A stretch of DNA of 64,000 nucleotides from Salinibacterium sp. M195 (GTDB lineage Bacteria > Actinomycetota > Actinomycetes > Actinomycetales > Microbacteriaceae), in NCBI RefSeq assembly GCF_019443965.1, contig NZ_CP040814.1, positions 2,790,001 to 2,854,000 on the forward strand, in the 5' to 3' direction. Of this stretch, positions 1-6,651 are shown piece by piece (position 1 is the first letter of the stretch; every line of letters begins with the position of its first letter). The position numbers and the translations under genes are program-made. Under the pieces are notes generated by a model that saw only the letters and a list, made by a program, of their open reading frames with translations, was not told the origin of the DNA and searched no databases.

Positions 1-1231
1 CCCAGTGTGGTCGACCGTCATGCGCCACCATAATCGCTTCGACTTCGCGGAAATACTCGGCCGGGTCTTCGCGCCAATACCGGTGCACCGCGACATATCC
101 AGTAGCCCGCCCCGACGCGGTTGACAGCAGTAGTGAGTCCGCAGCCGCCGAACGCACCTCGATCGGGAATGAAACTTTCCATTTGCGGTCGGTAGTCAGT
201 TTTTGGATGGCGCGGACGGCATCCGCGACCGCGTCGATCGGCAGGGCATATTCCATTTCGCGAAACCGCACGGTGCGATCGGTGACGAAGACGCTGCTCG
301 ACACGTCAGTGAATTCGCGATTGCCCGAGAGCTTTACCGCAAGACGGTTGATGGGCGGGATGATCGCCGGCGCGGCCTTGCCCGCAGCGACAATGGCGCG
401 ATACACGCCGTTGGCCATGAACTCATCGTCGAACCAGCTCGAAAACTTGGTGAGCGGATGCCGCGGCGCATCGCCAGGCAACCGCGTGTTGCTCTTGGTC
501 AGGGCCGTCGTGGTGTGCGGCCAGACGTAAAACTCGAAGTGATCGGTATCGGCGCTGCGTTGCAGCCACTCAGCGAGCACGGTGTCAGCGGGTTCTGGTC
601 GCTCGACCGCGTGAAGCAGAAAGGTGGGAACGCACTCGAGCGTGACGTCGACGAGGATGCCGAGAGCACCCAAGCTGAGGGCTACGGCCGGGAGCAGCTC
701 GGCGTTCTCAATCGCGTTGATCCGCAGCACTTCGCCCGCCGCCGTAACGAGAGTGACGCCGCGCACTTGGGTGGCGATGCCGCCGAATCGCGCGCCCGTG
801 CCATGGGTTCCGGTTGAGATTGCGCCGGCAATGGTTTGGCGATCGATGTCACCCATGTTGGTGAGCGCGAGGCCGAGGGGTTCGAGCAAGGCGGGGAGTT
901 GGTGCAGGTTGGTGCCAGCACCGAGCGTGACGTAGGAGCCATCGACGGCGAGCACGCCCTCGATGGCGCCGACGTCGAGATGCACTCCGTCAGTCGCGGC
1001 GATTGAGGTGAAGCTGTGGCCAGCACCCCACGCCTTGACGGTGAGGCCATGATTGCGGGCGAAATTGACGATCTCCACGACCTCAGCGACGTTGGTCGGT
1101 TGAGCCAAAAACTCGGGACGCGCCCGTTCTGAACGCCCCCAGTTGCGCCACGGTGCGCCCGGCCGGAGGCTTGCGGGGGTGGTCGGTCGCGCCGCCGGCA
1201 GCGGTTGAGGCATCTGCTCGGGCGCGCTCAC
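1..1231 (-). CDS. D-arabinono-1,4-lactone oxidase family FAD oxidoreductase (3' end cut by window)
   Basis: FAD-linked oxidase of the aldonolactone oxidase (ALO/GULO) family, which oxidises sugar lactones. I translated 410 codons directly from the minus strand. An N-terminal FAD-binding (PCMH-type) domain covers roughly residues 40-210 and the ALO C-terminal domain follows. The motif GAGHS at 69-73 holds His72, the position that carries covalent FAD in this family. The last visible residues, RPHW, match the start of the conserved HWGK motif near the family's C-terminus, so only a few tens of residues should be missing. The GTG start overlaps the stop of the upstream PLP-enzyme gene (GTGA), which implies translational coupling. 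The true substrate (arabinono-, gulono- or xylitol-type) cannot be decided from sequence. Confidence 0.88.
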   Translation of the reverse strand, partial: MSAPEQMPQPLPAARPTTPASLRPGAPWRNWGRSERARPEFLAQPTNVAEVVEIVNFARNHGLTVKAWGAGHSFTSIAATDGVHLDVGAIEGVLAVDGSYVTLGAGTNLHQLPALLEPLGLALTNMGDIDRQTIAGAISTGTHGTGARFGGIATQVRGVTLVTAAGEVLRINAIENAELLPAVALSLGALGILVDVTLECVPTFLLHAVERPEPADTVLAEWLQRSADTDHFEFYVWPHTTTALTKSNTRLPGDAPRHPLTKFSSWFDDEFMANGVYRAIVAAGKAAPAIIPPINRLAVKLSGNREFTDVSSSVFVTDRTVRFREMEYALPIDAVADAVRAIQKLTTDRKWKVSFPIEVRSAAADSLLLSTASGRATGYVAVHRYWREDPAEYFREVEAIMVAHDGRPHW

Positions 1232-2454
1232 AGAAACGCCTTGCCTTCACCGCGGTAGGTCGGAACGGTTTCGATGATGCGGCCGTCTTCGACCACCGCG
1301 AACTCATTGAGGTGCTCCGAAAGTTCGCCTGCCTTGGTGTGCCTAAACCAGACACGGTCTCCGATGCTCAGCCCCTCAGCCCCGGGGCCCGTGAGCGGTG
1401 ACTGCACTTCGCCAGCGCCCTCGCGCGGCAAATACTTGAGCCCGGCCGGCCACGCTGGCTGGGGCATCCGATCGGGGCTGGGATCTCCGGAGGCGATCCA
1501 CCCGCCCCCATGAACGGTGGCGATATGGGGCGCAAATTTGCGATCCACCGAGAGAGCAAAGGCGGCAGCCGGAGCCGGCGTGAAGTGGCTGTACTGGTCG
1601 AACAGGTGCGGACCAAAGAGGCCACTGCCCGCTGCGACTTCGGTGACAGCCGGATCAGCGGCGGTGGATTCGAGTGATCCGGTGCCCCCGCCGTTCACGA
1701 ACTCGAGTGTCGAAATCTCGCTAATAGAGGCCACAATTTCGCCGCGGCGCTGCTGAAGGTCTTGGGCGGAGGCTCGCTGCACAACATCGAGCACTCGACC
1801 ATAAACCGGCTTGCCCGGCGGACGGTTGCCGACCCCCGCAATCTGCGCCTCGTAGGCCATAACGCCCACCAGAGTGAAACCAGCACGATCAACGACCGTG
1901 CTGGCGAGCGTGCGCGCTTGAGCTGCCGAATGCACCGGCGAACGATGCGCCCCCACGTGCCCGAGCAGTGGCGAATGCCACGACGCATCCACATCGATGC
2001 AGACGCGGATCGTTTCGCGATGCTGAGGCGAAAGCACCGAATCGACAAAATCGAGGTGCTCAACCGAATCGATCATGATCGTGACACGCTCGGCGAGCGC
2101 CGGGCTGGTTCCGAGCGCAGCAATCGCAGCGCGATCCACGGAGGGATAGCCGACCACCACATCATCAATCGAGTCCGCCAACCAGAGCGCCTCGGTAAGC
2201 GTGTACGCGAGAACACCGCGGTAGTCATCGAGGGCGAGTACGGCATCCATCACGGCGCGCACGCGAATCGACTTGCTCGCGACGCGAATGGGGAGCCCGG
2301 ATGCGCGGCGCACCATGTCGGCGGCGTTGTGCGAGAGCGCATCGAGTGAGATCACTCCGCAGGGAGAATCGAGGGCCTCTGTGGCTTCGCTGAGTTGTTG
2401 CCAGTAGTGCTCGGGTGTGTGCCACGGGGTTGCAGGGGTGCTGAGCAGCTTCAC
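1228..2454 (-). CDS. Amino acid deaminase/aldolase, D-threonine aldolase-like fold-III PLP enzyme
   Basis: A 408-residue enzyme with an alanine-racemase-type TIM barrel followed by a D-serine-dehydratase-like C-terminal domain. The motif VASKSIR places the PLP-binding lysine at residue 61. Near the C-terminus, a segment containing RHTKAGELSEHLNEF occupies the place of the metal-binding motif of D-threonine aldolases and D-serine dehydratases. The exact metal ligands are not certain because the second ligand position is not the usual Asp or Cys. Likely reaction: retro-aldol cleavage or deamination of a D-hydroxy amino acid. The GTG start has AAGGA four bases upstream. Its stop overlaps the start of the lactone oxidase gene, so the two form an operon, but their common pathway is unknown to me. 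Confidence 0.8.
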   Translation of the reverse strand: MKLLSTPATPWHTPEHYWQQLSEATEALDSPCGVISLDALSHNAADMVRRASGLPIRVASKSIRVRAVMDAVLALDDYRGVLAYTLTEALWLADSIDDVVVGYPSVDRAAIAALGTSPALAERVTIMIDSVEHLDFVDSVLSPQHRETIRVCIDVDASWHSPLLGHVGAHRSPVHSAAQARTLASTVVDRAGFTLVGVMAYEAQIAGVGNRPPGKPVYGRVLDVVQRASAQDLQQRRGEIVASISEISTLEFVNGGGTGSLESTAADPAVTEVAAGSGLFGPHLFDQYSHFTPAPAAAFALSVDRKFAPHIATVHGGGWIASGDPSPDRMPQPAWPAGLKYLPREGAGEVQSPLTGPGAEGLSIGDRVWFRHTKAGELSEHLNEFAVVEDGRIIETVPTYRGEGKAFL

Positions 2455-2619
2455 AAAATTCCTTCGGGTGCACGGCGGTGAGCATCGAAACGCTGGTGAG
2501 CCCGGGTGTGGCCTCAGCGCCTTGGTTGCTCAACTTTCCCAGAACGCGGAGACAAGCACAACGATCCGCGTGCTTGCCCGCCGCTTGACCCCCGCCGCAG
2601 GGTGCTCTTAAGTAGAGGA

Positions 2620-2922
2620 ATGACTTTCGCAAATGTAGGAACTCTTGGCGTGAAACCCGGCCACCGCGAGGAGGTTGTGGCAATTCTCACCCGTCGCAGC
2701 ACAGACCTTGATGGGGCCGGATGCCTCAGCTATGAGGTTGGCGTCAGCGACGAGCATCCCGACACTGTCTTCGTTTCTGAGCTCTGGGATTCGGCCGAAT
2801 CCCATCAGGCGTCGCTGCAGCTCGCCAGCGTTCAGGCCGCGATCACAGAAGCAATGCCGTTGCTCAGCGGAGAGATGGGCGGCAACCGCTTCGAGGTAGT
2901 CGGGTCGCCGCTGCGCGCCTAA
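2620..2922 (+). CDS. Antibiotic biosynthesis monooxygenase (ABM/YgiN-like) family protein
   Basis: A 100-residue ferredoxin-like alpha/beta protein of the ABM family, related to quinol monooxygenase YgiN. The pattern of an N-terminal strand, KPGHREEV helix, a central SYEVGVSDEHPDTVFVSELW strand pair and a histidine-bearing SHQASL helix is typical. The ATG at 2620 is preceded by AGTAGAGGA, which is close but usable; a longer in-frame extension upstream has poor codon character and was rejected. It is divergent from the PLP-enzyme gene and converges on the next gene, with the two stop codons overlapping. Such proteins often act on quinones or are orphan stress proteins; the substrate is unknown. 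A second ABM protein lies at 28577-28903. Confidence 0.75.
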   Translation: MTFANVGTLGVKPGHREEVVAILTRRSTDLDGAGCLSYEVGVSDEHPDTVFVSELWDSAESHQASLQLASVQAAITEAMPLLSGEMGGNRFEVVGSPLRA

Positions 2923-3164
2923 TGTTTGCGGTGGCTCTCTCTGGTGAACCCCGGAAGCCCCGCGTTCTTGCGCATGATGCGCCAAATGAGCCAGGCAAGC
3001 AAGCCGATACCGGGGAACAGGATGAGGGCGGTGATCCACAGCGCAGTCATCCACGGAAACGTGGTCGAATCTCGCACCGTGACAACTATTGCCCAGACTG
3101 TAACGATGTAGAACGCGATTAGGCCGAGCACGAGAACAAGTTGTAATCCTGAGAAATCAGCCAT
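2919..3164 (-). CDS. PLDc_N-domain small integral membrane protein
   Basis: An 81-residue protein with two predicted membrane helices, at about residues 6-29 and 38-62, and a basic C-terminal tail. The second helix ends in the pattern FPGIGLLAWLIWRI, typical of the PLDc_N domain (the membrane segment found at the N-terminus of cardiolipin synthases and also alone in many actinobacteria). The start is well supported by AAGGAGG about seven bases upstream of the ATG. It has no phospholipase catalytic domain, so it is not an enzyme of that family. The function of stand-alone PLDc_N proteins is not established. Confidence 0.75.
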   Translation of the reverse strand: MADFSGLQLVLVLGLIAFYIVTVWAIVVTVRDSTTFPWMTALWITALILFPGIGLLAWLIWRIMRKNAGLPGFTRESHRKH

Positions 3165-3227
3165 GATGTTCCTCCTTGGCGAAACCCTGATGCTGGCTTT
3201 AGCCCGAGATTACTCCTGCTGGCGCGA

Positions 3228-3913
3228 CTATGCCACGCGACGCTCAGGGAACAGCCACCGCACGAGAACAAGTCCAATGGCGGCACCGATGAGTTGCGCC
3301 GCGATAAAGCCGGGAGCCGAGCCTGGTGCGATCCCCGCGAAGTGTCGCTGAACATCCGCCCGATGGTTATCGCGGGATTCGCGAAACTTGTGGAGCTAGT
3401 GAAGAAGTAGGCACCGCCGATGTACGCGCCTACGGCGATAGGCGCGAGGTTGGCGCGGCCGGTGCGAACGAGGGCGAAGATCACGACGATGAGTCCAGCG
3501 GTTGCCACGACCTCACTGAGAAAGTGTCCCGGAGTGAGGCGCACGGTGGTGCTGAACGTAACGGCGGCCTGCGCGAACATGAGGTTCGCGAGGATGGCAC
3601 CGACGATGCATCCGACAATCTGGGTCGGAATGTAGAACGCGGTATCGCGCCACGACCGCAGCCCGCTGAGCGAATCAACGATCGAGACGACGGGATTGAA
3701 GTGGGCTCCGCTCACGGTCATGAAGACAAGGATGAGCACGCCAAGGCCGAACGTAGTGGCGAGGGCATTCTCGAGAAGTTGTAGGCCAGTGTCGCTTGGT
3801 GACAACTGCTGCGCCGCGATGCCGGAGCCGATCACTACGGCGGCAAGGCCGGCGCTGCCCACGAATTCTGCGGTCAGGCGGCGGGCAAGGGCAATGCTGC
3901 GGGGCGCGGTCAT
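3228..3913 (-). pseudogene. MIP/aquaporin family channel, frameshifted (arsenic-cluster aquaglyceroporin)
   Basis: A major intrinsic protein whose reading frame breaks near position 3342. The first part carries both channel motifs, HFNPVVS and SFANPAITIGR, and runs to MFSDT. In that frame the chain then becomes non-homologous and hydrophilic up to a stop at 3119. Shifting by one base at GACAC|TTC restores the family ending FAGIAPGSAPGFIAAQLIG and a sixth membrane helix, with a stop at 3228-3230. The simplest reading is a single-base deletion; restored length is about 228 residues, normal for the family. The ATG at 3913 is preferred because an upstream ATG (3934) lies inside the shared operator. 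It is divergent from an ArsR-ArsC fusion gene, and MIP channels in ars clusters (AqpS type) are known to pass arsenite. A sequencing error is possible. Confidence 0.8.
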
Positions 3914-3932
3914 TCGGCGATCATACCGAAAC

Positions 3933-3952
3933 ATTGATAACTGTCTATGAAT
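3933..3952. promoter_or_regulatory. Putative ArsR operator between aquaporin and arsR-arsC
   Basis: The 20-mer ATTGATAACTGTCTATGAAT is an imperfect palindrome with outer halves ATTxATA and TATxAAT, the AT-rich form expected for ArsR/SmtB-family operators. It lies between the divergent start codons, and its TCTATG half recurs in the perfect inverted repeat before the second arsC. Binding by the fused ArsR is inference. Confidence 0.5.
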
Positions 3953-3979
3953 TGTCGTCCGGCGCTTAGACTGCTGGTT

Positions 3980-4945
3980 ATGCCAGCGACCGGATCCCCC
4001 ACCACCGAGCGCGCAATCGCCGAGCGCATCGCACTCAGCATGCGCGCGATCGCTGACCCCACGCGAGTGCAGATTTTGCGGCTACTAATGGATGCTCCGG
4101 ATGGCCGCCGCGGAGTCACCGACCTCGCAGCCCGCCTCGGCCTCACCCAGCCGACGGTGAGCCACCACGTTCGCGTCATGGCCAATGACGGCATCCTGCA
4201 GGGCGTTCAAGAGGGGCGCCAGGTCTGGTATTCGCTCGTACCGTCTCGGCTGAGTGACGTCTTTGATTTCGTGCAGCGCTCCCCTGCCGATGCACCCGCG
4301 GCCCCCGTAGACCCGGCAGTGCTCGCCCGCATCACCGACGATCTCGCCCTGCGTTTTGCCGGAACTTTTTCGCGCGAAACCGTTGCCGAATACGTGGCGA
4401 GCAGCTACGAGTTATTGCGCCGCGGCGCTCCGCGCGATCGCCATCTGTCGTCGCACACCTCACGCTTCACAGCTGATCGACTGGGCTCTCTCGCCGATGC
4501 GAATGCTCCATCATCGACGGATGCCGCAGCATCCGCATCCCCCACCAGCGTGCTCTTCGTATGCGTGCAGAATGCGGGTCGCTCGCAATTGGCTTCTGGA
4601 ATTCTGCGTGCTCTTGCCGGAGACCGCGTGCGCGTGTTGACCGCCGGATCGCAGCCGACCGAGACCATCAATCCCAAGATCGTGGCGGCGCTCAACGAGA
4701 TCGGTGTTTCGATCGACGGCGAATACCCGAAGCCCCTGACCGATGAGGTTGTGCGCGGCGCGGATGTTGTCATCACCATGGGGTGTGGTGATGCCTGCCC
4801 GATTTATCCTGGCCGTCGCTACCTCGATTGGGAGCTGCCCGACCCTGCCGACATGGGAATGGATGGCGTACGCACCGTGCGCGATGACATCGATCGTCGG
4901 GTGCGCGAGCTGCTTCGCTCGCTGCCCGCGGTGAACGCTGGGTGA
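3980..4945 (+). CDS. ArsR-ArsC fusion: arsenic-responsive repressor fused to arsenate reductase
   Basis: A 321-residue two-part protein. Residues about 15-95 form an ArsR-type winged helix (recognition segment TQPTVSHHVRVM). Residues about 115-160 resemble the three-helix domain found before actinobacterial low-molecular-weight phosphatase-like reductases. Residues about 190-315 form an ArsC domain with the catalytic loop CVQNAGRS (CX5R), two further cysteines in MGCGDACP, and the DP loop ELPDPAD. It should reduce arsenate and repress its own cluster in one polypeptide. No obvious vicinal-cysteine sensor is visible in the HTH part, so how arsenite is sensed is unclear. An in-frame ATG at 3947 would start inside the operator, so the start at 3980 is preferred. 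It is divergent from the aquaporin gene and followed by a second arsC. Confidence 0.88.
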   Translation: MPATGSPTTERAIAERIALSMRAIADPTRVQILRLLMDAPDGRRGVTDLAARLGLTQPTVSHHVRVMANDGILQGVQEGRQVWYSLVPSRLSDVFDFVQRSPADAPAAPVDPAVLARITDDLALRFAGTFSRETVAEYVASSYELLRRGAPRDRHLSSHTSRFTADRLGSLADANAPSSTDAAASASPTSVLFVCVQNAGRSQLASGILRALAGDRVRVLTAGSQPTETINPKIVAALNEIGVSIDGEYPKPLTDEVVRGADVVITMGCGDACPIYPGRRYLDWELPDPADMGMDGVRTVRDDIDRRVRELLRSLPAVNAG

Positions 4946-4978
4946 ACTAGTCGCGCTCTGCTTGCTCACTCCTCGCGC

Positions 4979-5004
4979 AAAGCATAGACATTCATCTATG
5001 CTTT
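4979..5004. promoter_or_regulatory. Perfect inverted repeat upstream of arsC, probable ArsR operator
   Basis: Arms AAAGCATAGA and TCTATGCTTT are perfectly complementary (10 bp each) around the spacer CATTCA. The repeat ends four bases before the arsC start codon, where a Shine-Dalgarno site would normally be. It shares TCTATG with the site at 3933-3952. The position suggests that ArsR binding would block transcription initiation directly. Confidence 0.7.
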
Positions 5005-5008
5005 AGCT

Positions 5009-5443
5009 ATGACCACCGCAACCGCCCCCGCCGCGTCCGACACCCGCAAGCCTGTCGTTCTCTTCGTCTGCATCCACAATGCTGGCCGCTCCCAGATGGC
5101 CGCCGGCTACATGACGGCGCTATCGAATGGCGCGGTAGAGGTGCGCTCGGGCGGTTCTGAGCCAGGCAACGAGATCAACCCGACCGCAATCTTGGCCATG
5201 GCCGAAGAGGGCATCGACATCTCACAAGCGGTCCCCCAGCTGATGACCACCGACCAGGTGCAAGCGTCGGATGTCGTCATCACGATGGGCTGCGGCGACG
5301 TCTGCCCGATCTTCCCCGGCAAACGCTACGAAGACTGGGAGCTCGTCGATCCTCGCGGCAAAGGCCTAGACGAGGTGCGCCCCATCCGCGATGACATCAA
5401 GGCGCGCATCCAGAGCCTGCTGGCGGAGATCCTTCCGGCCTAG
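5009..5443 (+). CDS. arsC: Arsenate reductase ArsC (low-molecular-weight phosphatase fold, mycothiol-type)
   Basis: A 144-residue cytosolic enzyme that reduces arsenate to arsenite. The catalytic P-loop CIHNAGRS starts at Cys21 and ends with Arg27-Ser28. MGCGDVCP at about 93-100 contains Cys95 and Cys99, and WELVDP places the general-acid Asp at 114. It resembles the single-domain ArsC enzymes of corynebacteria that work with mycothiol and mycoredoxin; that mechanism is inferred from family and phylum. It lacks the ArsR domain of its upstream paralogue, with which the ArsC part shares long stretches such as ITMGCGD. No Shine-Dalgarno is visible because the inverted repeat lies immediately upstream, so a leaderless or very short leader transcript is possible. 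Confidence 0.92.
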   Translation: MTTATAPAASDTRKPVVLFVCIHNAGRSQMAAGYMTALSNGAVEVRSGGSEPGNEINPTAILAMAEEGIDISQAVPQLMTTDQVQASDVVITMGCGDVCPIFPGKRYEDWELVDPRGKGLDEVRPIRDDIKARIQSLLAEILPA

Positions 5444-5473
5444 TCAACCAGCGATTAGATCCGATGGCAGTAC

Positions 5474-5879
5474 CTACTGTCGCGCTTGTGCTCGCTTCTT
5501 CGCACGCGCTAGCGCCTGCGTCGCCATGATGAGATAGTCGTCGCGACTCTCGTTGAGCACTACTGAATCTTCGCCATACGCCTCGAAGGCGATATTCACG
5601 AGGCCCTGAGGGTCGGTGATCCCCGCTTGTCGCGCAAGCATTCCAAGATCATGTAAATCCTGCTCACACGACGCTGCCAGCTTCATCGCGATGAGCTCAC
5701 GGCTGTCGGCATAGGTAACGGTCACTCCGCGTTCCGGAAGCTTGCTGTCTGGCGTCTCCCTGGGCGGGATAAACGCCTGCCCGTTCGCATTGAGCCATGA
5801 GGGCGACAGTCAACCGTCGCACCAACTCGTCAAGCAGCCGACGCACCTCAACCGGGTCCATCTCAAGATCGTTCGCCAC
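5474..5879 (-). pseudogene. Nucleotidyltransferase-like (DUF6036-type) gene remnant with internal deletion
   Basis: Two pieces of one protein family are joined out of frame. The 5' piece (GTG at 5879) encodes MDPVEVRRLLDELVRRL, the usual N-terminal helix of DUF6036-type nucleotidyltransferases. In the next frame, WLNANGQAFIPP, TVTYADSRELIAMKLAA and the helical C-terminus DLGMLARQAGI follow to 5474, typical of the end of such proteins. The catalytic middle, about 80-100 residues with the nucleotidyltransferase motif, is missing, and the junction lies near position 5805. An 83-residue open frame (5474-5725) survives but lacks any active site. The upstream HTH gene ends one base before this start, the arrangement of a toxin-antitoxin-like pair, so this looks like a toxin gene inactivated by deletion. 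The family label is from memory of sequence patterns. Confidence 0.65.
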
Positions 5880-5880
5880 G

Positions 5881-6462
5881 TCAGGCCCTCGTCAAACTTC
5901 GCTCATCAATAAAAATATTAAGTTCACGAAGGTAATCAGGAGTTGTCGTTTTCGCCCGTTCTCGCAACAACGGGAATTCTGACAAAAACCATGGCTCTGA
6001 CAGCTTCGACGTACGCGTCCAGTCTGGTCGTTCAGATTCAGGAATGACCCGCGCGTAGGCCGCGCGCATGAGTGTGTCCCAGCGCTTGTCTGGCAGCGCA
6101 GTAGGGGCGGTCTCCACGTCAGCTCTGTCGAACGCTGCCGAATTCTCCGCAAGCTCCTTCACTGCATGAGTCAACAGCCGAAGCCGAAACGTCGGGTCAC
6201 TGTCGCGCAAAAGTGATTCGGAAAGAGAATCTGCAACACGATAAGGTGCGTATCGAGACATTGGGCCAGCTGCACCCGCGGTGATTCTGAGGCTGGCACC
6301 CAACGCTTCAAGCGCCTCGCGCAGAGAGTTTAATTTGATCGTGCCCTCGGCCTCGGAGCGCTCCAACTGCGAAACCGCGCTCGGGCTCACGTCAAGACGC
6401 AGAGCGAGCTCTTTGACTGTTATTCCTGCAGCCCGCCGCGTGGATTTGATGGTCGATGTCAC
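5881..6462 (-). CDS. XRE-family helix-turn-helix protein (antitoxin-like partner)
   Basis: A 193-residue DNA-binding protein. Residues 5-60 form a Cro/C1-type HTH (ELALRLDVSPSAVSQLERSE), followed by SLREALEALGASLRIT, typical of antitoxin-like XRE regulators. The remaining 130 residues are helical with no recognised enzyme motif. The GTG start has AGGAG seven bases upstream. A 24-bp perfect palindrome lies 15 bases further upstream and probably serves as its autoregulatory operator. The gene ends one base before the decayed nucleotidyltransferase gene, so it is likely the surviving regulatory half of a toxin-antitoxin-like operon. Confidence 0.8.
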   Translation of the reverse strand: MTSTIKSTRRAAGITVKELALRLDVSPSAVSQLERSEAEGTIKLNSLREALEALGASLRITAGAAGPMSRYAPYRVADSLSESLLRDSDPTFRLRLLTHAVKELAENSAAFDRADVETAPTALPDKRWDTLMRAAYARVIPESERPDWTRTSKLSEPWFLSEFPLLRERAKTTTPDYLRELNIFIDERSLTRA

Positions 6463-6476
6463 AATTCATCTCCTGA

Positions 6477-6500
6477 AAAATGAAGCTATAGCTTCATTTT
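6477..6500. promoter_or_regulatory. 24-bp perfect palindrome upstream of the XRE gene
   Basis: The core ATGAAGCTATAGCTTCAT is perfectly self-complementary and is extended by AAA and TTT on either side to 24 bp. It lies 15-38 bases upstream of the GTG start of the HTH gene and contains TATAGCT, which could double as a -10 element. Binding by the HTH protein is inferred from location and symmetry. Confidence 0.75.
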
Positions 6501-6543
6501 GCCACAAGCTGAGTCGATTAACCAGCGAAACCTCTAAAAACAG

Positions 6544-6617
6544 TGCCCCGACAGGGACTCGAACCCTGACTGTGATGATTTTAAGTCATCTGCCTCTGCC
6601 AATTGGGCTATCGGGGC
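6544..6617 (-). tRNA. tRNA-Leu(UAA)-like, with short (class I) variable arm
   Basis: A 74-nt cloverleaf folds with acceptor stem GCCCCGA/TCGGGGC and discriminator A. The anticodon stem GATGA/TCATC encloses the loop CTTAAAA (anticodon UAA), and the T arm is CAGGG-TTCGAGT-CCCTG. The variable loop is only ACAGT. A UAA anticodon implies leucine, but bacterial leucine tRNAs normally have a long variable arm, so identity and charging are uncertain. No CCA is encoded. It may belong to non-canonical tRNA-like genes reported from actinobacteria; I cannot confirm that here. Confidence 0.8.
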
Positions 6618-6651
6618 ACGCCCCACGCAGAGCGTGGAGCATGCAATCACA

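Noticed and set aside
203..817. 204-residue plus-strand open frame at the window start
   Set aside because: The minus strand encodes the lactone oxidase through this region; the plus frame has shadow composition.
3119..3934. The unbroken 271-residue aquaporin frame as an intact gene
   Set aside because: The last 75 residues in that frame are hydrophilic and unlike the family, while the next frame continues the family sequence exactly.
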